Positions 16,954 through 25,344 of a stretch of DNA of 39,867 nucleotides are shown here, piece after piece (position 1 is the stretch's first letter; each line of letters opens with the position of its first letter). Location of the stretch: positions 1-39,867 of the forward strand of contig JAJCXO010000070.1 in assembly GCA_029263395.1 (NCBI GenBank), in the 5' to 3' direction. The notes below the pieces were generated by a model. The model searched no databases, was not told the DNA's origin, and saw only the letters and a list, made by a program, of their open reading frames with translations. Position numbers and translations under genes: made by a program. The DNA comes from Acidobacteriota bacterium (GTDB lineage Bacteria > Acidobacteriota > Thermoanaerobaculia > Multivoradales > J023).

Positions 16954-19155
16954 CTACGATGCTGCCGCGTCTCTAATGGCGTCGCTTGCGATCCACCGCT
17001 TGAGCACTGTCTTCAGCACCTCCACTCGCACCGGCTTCGTAATGTAGTCGTTCATTCCAGCCGCCATACAATTCTCACGATCGCTGGTCATCGCGTGCGC
17101 TGTCATGGCGACGATCGGGAGGTTGACCAAAGGCGGGCGCCGCCGAATTGTTCTCGAAGCCTCGTAGCCGTCCATTTCCGGCATCTGACAATCCATCAGG
17201 ACAAGATCATACGGCGTGCACTCCAGTGTTTCTAGCGCCTCCAGGCCGTTGGCGACAACGTCAGCCCGGTAGCCGAGATTTCGCAACATGGCGACCGCGA
17301 CCATTTGGTTGACGTGATTGTCCTCGGCTACCAGGACTCGGCCTCGAGGATTGGCATCGACATCGGTTGGTGCCAGGGGTGGAGCAACCTTGGTCGAGCG
17401 CCCCCTCGCCAGAATCTCGGCCAAGCAACTGCGTAACCGGCCATACCGAACCGGTTTCGCCAGGATGGATGCCAATCCTGCAGCCTCGAGGGACGGTGTC
17501 TCGAATCTGTTGCCGATCGGGACGAGCAGGACCACAAGAATCTTCGGCAAATCCCGATCCTCGTGGATCGCCTGTGCCAGCTCGAGCCCAGTGCCGTCGG
17601 CCATCTCGAGATCGACGATGACGAAGGGGTAGGCGTCCTTGGCAGCGGATTTACGTAGCCGATTTAGCGCCTCGCTCGAAGTTGCCACAGCATCAGCTTC
17701 AATTCCCAAGATGGCCGCTGACTGGATGAGACTCCGCCGGCAGTTGGGATTGTTGTCTACTACCAGCAGCTTACCGCCAATATCGAGAAAGGAAGACGTC
17801 AGCTCGCCAGCATGATGTTCGAGGCGAACGGTAAAGGAGAATGTGCTGCCTTCTTCGAAGGTACTTTTTGCCCAGATCTCACCCCCCATGATCGTGGTCA
17901 GCTGGCGGCATATCGCAAGTCCCAAGCCGGTGCCTTCATGCTGTCGCGAGGTTGATTCCTGGACCTGCGAGAATGGTTCGAAGATCGTCTCTAGACCGTC
18001 GAGAGGGATTCCGATGCCCGAATCGACGACATCGACCTGGACCAGAAACGTGGTGTCTTGCGGGTCGTCTGCCACGTCGGGCCGGCCGGCCCGAGCATGG
18101 ACCACAACTTCGCCCGCTTCGGTGAACTTGATGGCGTTGCCAATCAGGTTAGTGAGGATCTGGCGGAAGCGTCCAGCATCACCAAGAAGCAACGGTGGGA
18201 TGTCGTCCGACACCAGGCAGGTTAGCTCGAGACCTTTGCCGTAAGCCGCCTCGGCCAACAATTCGACGATCTCATCGATTTGGTCACGCAGGCTGAAAAC
18301 GCTCGCTTCGAGTTCGACTTTGCCCTCTTCGATTTTAGAAAAGTCCAGGATGTCATTGATGATCTCGAGCAAGGCATTACCCGATCGGCGAATCGTCTGA
18401 ACATAACTCTGTTGCTGAACTGTCAAATCCGTGTCGAGCAACAGTCCGTTGACACCAATCACGCCGTTCATCGGAGTCCGAATCTCGTGACTCATTCGGG
18501 CAAGAAAGTCCGATTTGGCCTTGTTGGCGGATTCGCTGATGTTCAGGGTTCGGATCCGCTCGAGCTCATAGATCGTTGCGATCGACAGCAAGAGCAGAAC
18601 AAAAGCCACAAGGCCCGTGATGTCGAGGAGATGCATCTGGCTCTCGGTCATCTTGAGAGTCGGGCCTGAGCCCCATGCCACGGCGAGCCCGAGGGCTAAG
18701 AATTTGGCGATCACAAGACTCACCCAGACCAGAGCAGCTCTAAGGCCGAGGAGAAAGATCGCCAACATGGGGATCGCACAGCTCCACATCAACCCGGAGA
18801 CTGGATAGCCGCCGCGCGCTATTGTCACCGCCATCACGATCAGAAACAGAATCGAGAGCAGTGTGTGGCTGGCGAGAGTCAAGCTGCGGGAGCGGTGGAG
18901 AAGCACCGGAATCAGGAGTGTTGAACACCCAGCGGTCAGCAAAGCGATTCCTGCGCCGGAGGAATTGAAGACGAAAAAGTAGAGTGGAGCGAAGAGCGGT
19001 CCCCAGACGAATCCGCTGGCGGAGATGAGGATCAGCAATCGTCCCTTCCAGGTCGATTGATCATCGCCACGTAGGTTGGGCGGAATCAATCGATCGACGA
19101 GTGATAGCAAACGATGGCGCAGCCTGCCCCCTCCAGTAGATTTCTTGATGTCCAT
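16954..19155 (-). CDS. Membrane hybrid histidine kinase with two receiver domains
   Basis: A 733-residue protein. Residues about 38-195 hold six or so membrane segments. HisKA has H223 ([11 protein letters not shown]); the HATPase has N340, D378-S-G-I-G-I-P and EGTGLGL. Receiver 1 (about 461-585) has phospho-acceptor D515 and K567, but the acidic pair is D467-N468 rather than D-D/E-D, so metal binding may be weakened. Receiver 2 (about 605-725) is complete: E611-D612, D655 and K707. There is no DNA-binding or HPt domain, so it must pass phosphate to another protein. It lies just upstream of the propeller kinase gene on the same strand (89-base gap); the two may be read together. The start at 19155 has only a weak ribosome binding site. 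Confidence 0.9.
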   Translation of the reverse strand: MDIKKSTGGGRLRHRLLSLVDRLIPPNLRGDDQSTWKGRLLILISASGFVWGPLFAPLYFFVFNSSGAGIALLTAGCSTLLIPVLLHRSRSLTLASHTLLSILFLIVMAVTIARGGYPVSGLMWSCAIPMLAIFLLGLRAALVWVSLVIAKFLALGLAVAWGSGPTLKMTESQMHLLDITGLVAFVLLLLSIATIYELERIRTLNISESANKAKSDFLARMSHEIRTPMNGVIGVNGLLLDTDLTVQQQSYVQTIRRSGNALLEIINDILDFSKIEEGKVELEASVFSLRDQIDEIVELLAEAAYGKGLELTCLVSDDIPPLLLGDAGRFRQILTNLIGNAIKFTEAGEVVVHARAGRPDVADDPQDTTFLVQVDVVDSGIGIPLDGLETIFEPFSQVQESTSRQHEGTGLGLAICRQLTTIMGGEIWAKSTFEEGSTFSFTVRLEHHAGELTSSFLDIGGKLLVVDNNPNCRRSLIQSAAILGIEADAVATSSEALNRLRKSAAKDAYPFVIVDLEMADGTGLELAQAIHEDRDLPKILVVLLVPIGNRFETPSLEAAGLASILAKPVRYGRLRSCLAEILARGRSTKVAPPLAPTDVDANPRGRVLVAEDNHVNQMVAVAMLRNLGYRADVVANGLEALETLECTPYDLVLMDCQMPEMDGYEASRTIRRRPPLVNLPIVAMTAHAMTSDRENCMAAGMNDYITKPVRVEVLKTVLKRWIASDAIRDAAAS

Positions 19156-19172
19156 TTTGATTGCCTAGCCAA

Positions 19173-19209
19173 GACGTCCAACATCACAATGACGTCTCAA
19201 CATCACAAA
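19173..19209. repeat. Two direct repeats with AACATCAC core, upstream of the kinase gene
   Basis: GACGTCCAACATCACAAT at 19173-19190 is followed directly by a near copy at 19191-19209. They lie 18-54 bases upstream of the kinase start at 19155. The AACATCAC core is the same as in the 41-bp array at 38002, and the following ACTCTA also resembles unit 1 there. Confidence 0.7.
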
Positions 19210-19235
19210 CTCTATGACGGAGCTTCAGAGACTAC

Positions 19236-19256
19236 GCTCCGCAGGCTACGCGGAGC
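19236..19256 (-). terminator. Stem-loop after the DUF885 gene
   Basis: GCTCCGC and GCGGAGC form a perfect 7-bp stem around a 7-base loop, 18 bases past the stop at 19274. There is no T-run after it on the minus strand, while on the plus strand ACTTTTG follows, so it is at best an imperfect terminator. It could instead belong to the adjacent AACATCAC repeat element. Confidence 0.4.
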
Positions 19257-19273
19257 ACTTTTGCCACGGCTTG

Positions 19274-21061
19274 TTAGCCTCCCGATTCGACCCAGCGTTC
19301 GATCTTCTGCTGCAAGATGCCGAGCGTCACCGTGCCGTCTTCTATCACCCGATCGTGGAAAGTTCGAATGTCGAATTTGTCGCCGAGCCGTTCCTCAGCC
19401 ATTCGACGTAGACGCTGGATCTCGAGATTGCCGGTCATGTAGGACAACGCCTGTCCAGGGACGGCAAGGTAACGGTTGATCTCGTAGTTGGCTTCGGCTT
19501 CGGACAGGACGGTCGCTTCGAGCAGAAAGTCGACGGCTTGTTGCCGAGACCAGCCCAGAGCGTGCATACCGGTGTCGACCACCAGCCGTGCGGCCCGCCA
19601 GGCTTCGTTCGACAACAGACCGAGGCGGTCGAGGTCGGAGGAGTAGAGACCCATCTCGTCAGCCAACCGTTCAGTGTAGAGCGCCCAGCCTTCGCCGGTG
19701 CCGGAGAAGTACAGGTAACGCAAGATCGGGTGAACGCCGTCGCGCTCGAGGCCGGTCATGACTTGCAGGTGGTGCCCTGGGTAGGTTTCGTGAAACGTGG
19801 TGGCTTCCATACCCGCTTTGGGAATGGTCTCAGGCTGCCAGGTGCCGAGTTCATAAACCCCCGGTCGGCTGCCATCGGCAGTGCCCGGGTTATAGAAGCC
19901 GCCACCGGAGCGTTTCATGAAATCTGGATAGGGTCGGATGATGACCTGCGAAGTGGGCATGGTGCCGAACCACTTGGGTACGGCATCGTGGGCCCGATCG
20001 ATGGCAGCCTGGGCGTAGGCGATCACTTCCTGAGGACTCGAGAAGGTGTACTGCGGTTCGCTGCGCACCGCCGCGAGGAGCTTGCGGGTGTCGGTGGTGT
20101 CGAAGCTGCGCTCGGCGATGCTGCGCATCTCGTTGTTGATGCGCTCCAGCTCCTTCAGGCCGCTGTCGTGGACCTCCTGCGGCGTCAACGGCAATGAGGT
20201 GTAGTAGCGGATCGAGTTGCGGTAACAGGCTGCGCCGTCTGGGTTGGCGCTGACGCCGGGCTCCGACCTTGCGTTATCGAGGTACTCATCGGCGAGGAAG
20301 GCTCGGTAACGTTCGATGGCGGGAGTGATTTCGGTCTCGACAATCGCCAGCAACGCTTCGCCGAACGCTGGCGTTGGGTCGCGGCTGGCGGGCCCATAGA
20401 ACGGTGACTCCTTCGGCTCCGCTTCGAGCAGCCGGTCAACCTGGCCGAGCACTGCGTCGACGTTGTTACGCGGTGCGGCGTAACCCAGACGCAAGCCCTC
20501 ACGGAGGTTGACTATTTCGGTATCGATGAAGCGCACCGCATCCCGGGCTCGAGCCACGGCGTCCTCGCGGGCAGCTTCGCTGCCCACGGGCTGTTGCTGG
20601 AAGGTCGACGCCAAGGCACTTTGCCAGCCGGTCCAGGCTGGACTGACGTTCCACAGCTCGATACGGCAAGCTCTCAGATCGGCCTGAGCAGACATGCGGT
20701 CGAGGGCATAGTCGTAAACCACCGCGGCATCGGTGCCGTCGAGCGTTGCACGATCGATGGTGCGCAAGCTTTCTAGCCAGGCGTCCACCCGCTGTTGCCA
20801 GGTTGCCAACGCGTCGAGACTGTGATCGACCAGACGCGCATAGTCGAGATCGGTGTAGCCCGAATCGTAGGCTTGGTCGGTGAAGTCTTGGTAGTAGCCG
20901 TCGACATATGCTTCGGCAATCTCGAGGGTTTGAGCGACCGCGTCGTCCGCGTCGGGTGGCACGTTGACCTCAGCGTCCTGGCTGCAGGCAAAAAGTAGTA
21001 GCGTGAGACCGCCGATGACGAGGGGTCTGGCGAAGGGATGGTGGCTATGCATCAGGGACAT
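19274..21061 (-). CDS. DUF885 family lipoprotein, gluzincin-like metallopeptidase
   Basis: A 595-residue protein of the DUF885 family. The signal peptide ends with lipobox L23-F-A-C26, so it is probably a lipoprotein. The zinc-site motif is seen at H424-E-T-Y-P-G-H430-H-L-Q, followed by GTGE457-GWALYTERLADE, the downstream glutamate segment typical of this family. Length and layout (helical N-terminal half, catalytic C-terminal half) are normal for the family. Members are predicted metallopeptidases; few have known substrates. ATG 21061 has AGGAG at 6-bases spacing. It is divergent from the large beta-sandwich protein gene, with a perfect palindrome between the two. Confidence 0.88.
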   Translation of the reverse strand: MSLMHSHHPFARPLVIGGLTLLLFACSQDAEVNVPPDADDAVAQTLEIAEAYVDGYYQDFTDQAYDSGYTDLDYARLVDHSLDALATWQQRVDAWLESLRTIDRATLDGTDAAVVYDYALDRMSAQADLRACRIELWNVSPAWTGWQSALASTFQQQPVGSEAAREDAVARARDAVRFIDTEIVNLREGLRLGYAAPRNNVDAVLGQVDRLLEAEPKESPFYGPASRDPTPAFGEALLAIVETEITPAIERYRAFLADEYLDNARSEPGVSANPDGAACYRNSIRYYTSLPLTPQEVHDSGLKELERINNEMRSIAERSFDTTDTRKLLAAVRSEPQYTFSSPQEVIAYAQAAIDRAHDAVPKWFGTMPTSQVIIRPYPDFMKRSGGGFYNPGTADGSRPGVYELGTWQPETIPKAGMEATTFHETYPGHHLQVMTGLERDGVHPILRYLYFSGTGEGWALYTERLADEMGLYSSDLDRLGLLSNEAWRAARLVVDTGMHALGWSRQQAVDFLLEATVLSEAEANYEINRYLAVPGQALSYMTGNLEIQRLRRMAEERLGDKFDIRTFHDRVIEDGTVTLGILQQKIERWVESGG

Positions 21062-21115
21062 AGTAGGCTCCTAGAGGCGTAAAGTAGGACGAGTCCACCG
21101 ACGGTATCATCCAAG

Positions 21116-21137
21116 GTTGTCGCGACAACGCTATGAT
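21116..21137 (+). promoter_or_regulatory. Candidate operator palindrome plus -10 element
   Basis: A perfect 14-bp palindrome, GTTGTCGCGACAAC (21116-21129), is followed two bases later by TATGAT (21132-21137). A palindrome in the -35/-10 spacer is a usual repressor position. It would put the transcription start near 21144, which favours the GTG start at 21196 for the downstream gene. Confidence 0.45.
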
Positions 21138-21195
21138 GAACGACACAGTTCGAAGAGTCCCAGCTATGGCAGGCGATCGAACGTGGAGTGCGGAT

Positions 21196-24100
21196 GTGAT
21201 CTATCGTGTTGTTGTGACGTTGACTGGGTTGCTGATGGCAGGAGCCGCTGTTCTGCTGCCTGTCGAAACCATCAGGGCTACCCCCACGACTACCGAGATC
21301 CCAATCAGCGGCTATGTCCTGGCGCCGGATGGTGAGCCGCTGTCCAAGGCTGATGTCGTCCTCGAGCCCATCCCCTCCACTTATGAGCGTGCTCGTTTGC
21401 GACTGGCCGGGCTTGTCGGGCCGGAGCCGGTGGCGCTTACCCAGACCGATGCCGACGGCGCTTTCCAACTGGGTGCACCCTCTGCCGGGATGTGGAAGGT
21501 GGTGGTCTCCTCCCCGACGTTGCTGACGATGGAGCGTCGGCTACTGCCGTTGGTTGCGGAGATGGTGCTGCCGCCGGTTGAGATGATGCCGAAGTCAGAG
21601 CTCGAAGTTCGGGTGGTTGACCGGCAAGGCAAGCCACGCCCTGGGAGAGTTGGCGCCTACGCGTTCAGTGTGCGCTACGAGAGGGTCCGCAATGAAGGCT
21701 GGCGTCCTCGGATACGCCTGGCGACCGCTGGCGACGACGGCCTCGCTCGCCTGCCGTTGGGGCGCGACGAGGAGATCCAGCTCGAAGTGCTGGCCGAGGG
21801 GTATCCCTTGGTGGTGACTGAGGTATCCAAAGCGAAACCCGTCATCGTCGAGCTACCGATCGGTGCTGCCGGTACGGTGAGGGCTATCGGCCGCAAGAAT
21901 CGGCCACTTCGAGCGGCGATCGTCCTCCAGGGCAGCTTCGTCTTGCCGCTCGGCTTGACCAATGACGAAGGACGCCTCGACTTGGTGGTGCAGGCTGACG
22001 AGCCGGACCCGATCCAGGTTTTCACTGCGGATCGCTGGAGCGGATCGTTGGTACCCGATCTCGATGCCGTCGAGATCCAAGACCTTCGACTCGATCCGCC
22101 AAAGACTGTGTTTGGCCGAATCCTAGATCTTACGACCCGTGAGCCGATCGCCGGGGCTTTGGTATGGGCAGTCCAGGGTCAAGTCGCGGTGACCGATAAG
22201 CAAGGTAGTTACGAGCTCGCGGTCGACCTGGTCAAGCCTCATCGGATGGGAGCGGCGGCCGCTGGGTATCTGCGCGACTACGCGCAGATGAGCCATTCAG
22301 CAGAGCCCGAATCCCTTGCGATTGGGCTGGCTCCAGCCGCCGCGGTGTTGAGTGGCAAGGTACGCGATGCGACCGGGGCGGTGCTCGGGGGCGTCATGAT
22401 CACTGTTCGACCCAAACCACGGAGTGGCCAGCAAGCTTTAGCGGTCCAGTATGCGATAGCCCGTGGCTGGCAAACTCGGACCTCCGACCGTGGCACATTC
22501 CGAGTGCCGGGCTTACCGGCTCACATGGCGTTCGGGATGACCTTACAAGCGGCAGGTTTTGCTGCTCACAGCTTTACCATCGAACCTCTCGAACCCTTCG
22601 AGCGACGGGCCGATCTCGAAGTTGTGATGTCGCCCGCACGGCATGCTGTCGGCTGGGTGGTTGACGAGGACGAGGTGCCGATCGCCGGTGCCGCAGTGAG
22701 TTTGGTGGCACCCCCGCTCACCAACGACCTGCAGGCCAGGAATTGGATCAGTAGGCGTCAGGACGATGGCCAGCTTCCGACGGTGCTCACCGATCAAGAC
22801 GGACAATTCGAGATGTCTGATCTTGCGGCGGGATATTACGATCTCGAGGTGGCAGCGAGTGGTTATGCGCCATCCCGTATCCCTGGTGTCCAGGTCCTTG
22901 AGATGACGGGAGATGATGCAACGAAGTCCGTCGATCTTGGCGTGGTTGTGATGGTTCCGGGGGTGTCGGTCGAAGGCCGAGTGGTCGATCTCGACGGTGC
23001 GGCGCTTCACGATGCCAAGATCCAAATCAAGCGACCAGGGAGTTCGAACTACGGCGCCCCGCGGAGCGCCCGGGAGCCGTTGGCGACCGGCCCTGAGGGG
23101 CGTTTTGTCGCGCCCGACCTGAACCCTGGACGACTGATCTCGATCTTGATCAGCAAGTCAGGGTTCGTTTCCAAAACGGTGGAGGAGGTGCAACCGCCAA
23201 CCATAGAGCCGCTGACCATCATTCTGCAGCCGGCCGGGCGTCTACGAGGGCGAGTGGTCGATCAACAAGGTGATCCACAGCCCAACTCGGACATTTATAT
23301 GCGACTGGACTCGCGGTCCAACGTGTTGTTCGGCGGCTCTCAACGCTGGAGTCAACTGAGGCATACCTCGACCGACGCCGACGGTCGTTTTCTGATCGAG
23401 GAAGTGGAACCTGCAACCTGGTGGGTGGCCGCCAGGAGCAAGGGGTATCAGCTGCTTGTGGAGGAAGGCGTCGAGGTACAAGCGGGGGCCACCACCGATT
23501 TGGAGCTTGTGCTCGAGGTTGGGGCAGTGGTAGAAGGCACAATCCTGACGGCCGATGGTGAACCCTTGACACAAGCCTCCATCAGTATTGCGGAGGCCGA
23601 AAACCTCTCAAGCAGGCAATCGGGCACGGTAAGCAGCTTGGCTGATGCGGAGGGCCACTACCGGGCGGTGGGCGTTCCGGTCGGTCTTGCGACGGTGACT
23701 GTTTTCCAAAATTCGACCCGGCGTTTGGGGAAGAGTATCGAGGTGCGTCCAGGGACAAATGTTGTCGACCTGCTGCTCGAGTCCGGCTTTGAGATAGGCG
23801 GTCAGGTGGTGGCGCCAGATGGGACTCCGATCGGTGATGCTGCGGTGACCCTCGACGTCGACCCCGAACGTCGGACGAGCCGTTCGCCATTCAACTCGTC
23901 GCGAGACCAGACTGCCGCGGATGGATCGTTTGTTTTTGCTGATGTCGTGGCTGGGGCCTACCGGCTCACCGCGTCGCGGGACGACTTTGCTCCAGCAAGC
24001 ACCGAATCTTTCGAGGTGGCAAGCGATGTGGCGGGTCTGGTGCTGCAGCTCGGCCTGGGCGCTACTCTGAAGGGGCGTATCGTGGGTCTCGAGATCGACG

Positions 24101-25344
24101 AGCTTGGCGTCTTGGAGTTGACGGCCTACAGCCGGCAAAGTGGGCGGGCGGCTCGAGTGCTGGCACCAGGTGACTATCAATTCGATCAACTAGCGGCTGG
24201 CGTTTGGCACCTGCGGGCGGAGGTGAAGGGCTCGAGCCGCTCATTGGCGCTCACGGTCGACATCCCGGAGGGGGTCACCGAGGTGGTCAGGGATATCGAA
24301 TTTGGGCCCACGCTCACGCTTCGTGGCATCGTGCTCGATAACGATCGTCCGGCAGCAGGTGTTGGTGTCAGCGTCAGTGGTGCCGACTCGAGCTCGGGAT
24401 ACGACCAGACCGATTCCGACGGGCGTTTCCGCATCGGCAACCTGCCGGCAAACCACTACACGGTGATGGTCTCGGCGGGCATGGGAGCCAGAAAGGCCGA
24501 GGAGCTCGAGCTGACTGGTGACCACGAGTTGCGCATCGACATCGCGACCGGTGCCCTGAATGGGGTGGTGCGAAGCGCCATCGACGGTGAGCCTGTGTCC
24601 GGGGTGGGCATCGCCTTTGCACTGCTCGATCGCAGCGATCCGGCCGAGGCTCGGCGCAATAGCCTCAGCGAGCGGATGACAACCGACGCCCGGGGAGGGT
24701 TCGGCGTGGCTCGGATCCGTCCGGGCCGTTGGCGGCTGGTCGCCTCCAAATCAGGGTACGCGCCCAGTGAGGTGGTGGTTGCTATCGCTGCCGAGGGAGT
24801 CTCGGATGCTGAAATCCAGCTGACGCCCACGGAAGGCGTGAGTTTTGAAGTTTCGTTGGCATCAGGTGCTGAGGCAACGTGGGCCCGCGTCTCGATCCTA
24901 GATGCCTCCGGGCGTCACTTCAGCGGTGGTAGTTACCCTATCGTCGAAGGCCGAGTGCACGTGCCGACGGTGCCGTCGGGACGCTGGGAGCTGGTGGTCC
25001 AAGTTGGCGACAGCGCCGCGACCCGCGTGGTAGTCGATTCGCCAGGAGATCAAGGGCGAATCTTCTTGCCCACCAGCGGCAGGCTGTCGCTCAGTGTTCC
25101 CGAGCTTGCAGCGGAGCCTTGGGCTCTGGTCTTCCTCACCGGGCCGGATGGCAAGCCGCTGGTTCATGTTGGCGGTTCGGCGTTCGATCCTGGAGCCTGG
25201 CCCCTGATATCGGGGCAAGCGTCGGTGCCCAGCCTCGCACCAGGGGTTTGGACCCTTATCGTGGAACATGATGGTCGCACTTGGAACGGCAGCGCGACGG
25301 TGGTGGCTGGCAGGACGTCTGAGGCCGCAGTCGTTAGTCGTTAG
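21196..25344 (+). CDS. Exported multi-unit carboxypeptidase-regulatory-like (Cna-B type) protein, copy 1
   Basis: About 1382 residues. A signal peptide (IYRVVVTLTGLLMAGAAVL) is followed by about 13 beta-sandwich units of some 80-110 residues. Each is marked by V-x-G-x-V-x-D-x-x-G-x-P-L-x-x-A-x-V opening strands and by DADGxFxLxxLxxGxYxLxVxAxGY phrases, the pattern of carboxypeptidase regulatory-like/SdrD-B-like folds. No catalytic domain and no C-terminal anchor are visible, so it is probably secreted or surface-associated scaffold or adhesin material; function is unknown. I chose GTG 21196 because GGAG lies 8 bases upstream and the start aligns with that of copy 2 (YRV); ATG 21133 is an in-frame alternative but overlaps the candidate promoter. 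Its 3' end overlaps the protease gene on the other strand by 11 bases. Confidence 0.8.
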   Translation: MIYRVVVTLTGLLMAGAAVLLPVETIRATPTTTEIPISGYVLAPDGEPLSKADVVLEPIPSTYERARLRLAGLVGPEPVALTQTDADGAFQLGAPSAGMWKVVVSSPTLLTMERRLLPLVAEMVLPPVEMMPKSELEVRVVDRQGKPRPGRVGAYAFSVRYERVRNEGWRPRIRLATAGDDGLARLPLGRDEEIQLEVLAEGYPLVVTEVSKAKPVIVELPIGAAGTVRAIGRKNRPLRAAIVLQGSFVLPLGLTNDEGRLDLVVQADEPDPIQVFTADRWSGSLVPDLDAVEIQDLRLDPPKTVFGRILDLTTREPIAGALVWAVQGQVAVTDKQGSYELAVDLVKPHRMGAAAAGYLRDYAQMSHSAEPESLAIGLAPAAAVLSGKVRDATGAVLGGVMITVRPKPRSGQQALAVQYAIARGWQTRTSDRGTFRVPGLPAHMAFGMTLQAAGFAAHSFTIEPLEPFERRADLEVVMSPARHAVGWVVDEDEVPIAGAAVSLVAPPLTNDLQARNWISRRQDDGQLPTVLTDQDGQFEMSDLAAGYYDLEVAASGYAPSRIPGVQVLEMTGDDATKSVDLGVVVMVPGVSVEGRVVDLDGAALHDAKIQIKRPGSSNYGAPRSAREPLATGPEGRFVAPDLNPGRLISILISKSGFVSKTVEEVQPPTIEPLTIILQPAGRLRGRVVDQQGDPQPNSDIYMRLDSRSNVLFGGSQRWSQLRHTSTDADGRFLIEEVEPATWWVAARSKGYQLLVEEGVEVQAGATTDLELVLEVGAVVEGTILTADGEPLTQASISIAEAENLSSRQSGTVSSLADAEGHYRAVGVPVGLATVTVFQNSTRRLGKSIEVRPGTNVVDLLLESGFEIGGQVVAPDGTPIGDAAVTLDVDPERRTSRSPFNSSRDQTAADGSFVFADVVAGAYRLTASRDDFAPASTESFEVASDVAGLVLQLGLGATLKGRIVGLEIDELGVLELTAYSRQSGRAARVLAPGDYQFDQLAAGVWHLRAEVKGSSRSLALTVDIPEGVTEVVRDIEFGPTLTLRGIVLDNDRPAAGVGVSVSGADSSSGYDQTDSDGRFRIGNLPANHYTVMVSAGMGARKAEELELTGDHELRIDIATGALNGVVRSAIDGEPVSGVGIAFALLDRSDPAEARRNSLSERMTTDARGGFGVARIRPGRWRLVASKSGYAPSEVVVAIAAEGVSDAEIQLTPTEGVSFEVSLASGAEATWARVSILDASGRHFSGGSYPIVEGRVHVPTVPSGRWELVVQVGDSAATRVVVDSPGDQGRIFLPTSGRLSLSVPELAAEPWALVFLTGPDGKPLVHVGGSAFDPGAWPLISGQASVPSLAPGVWTLIVEHDGRTWNGSATVVAGRTSEAAVVSR

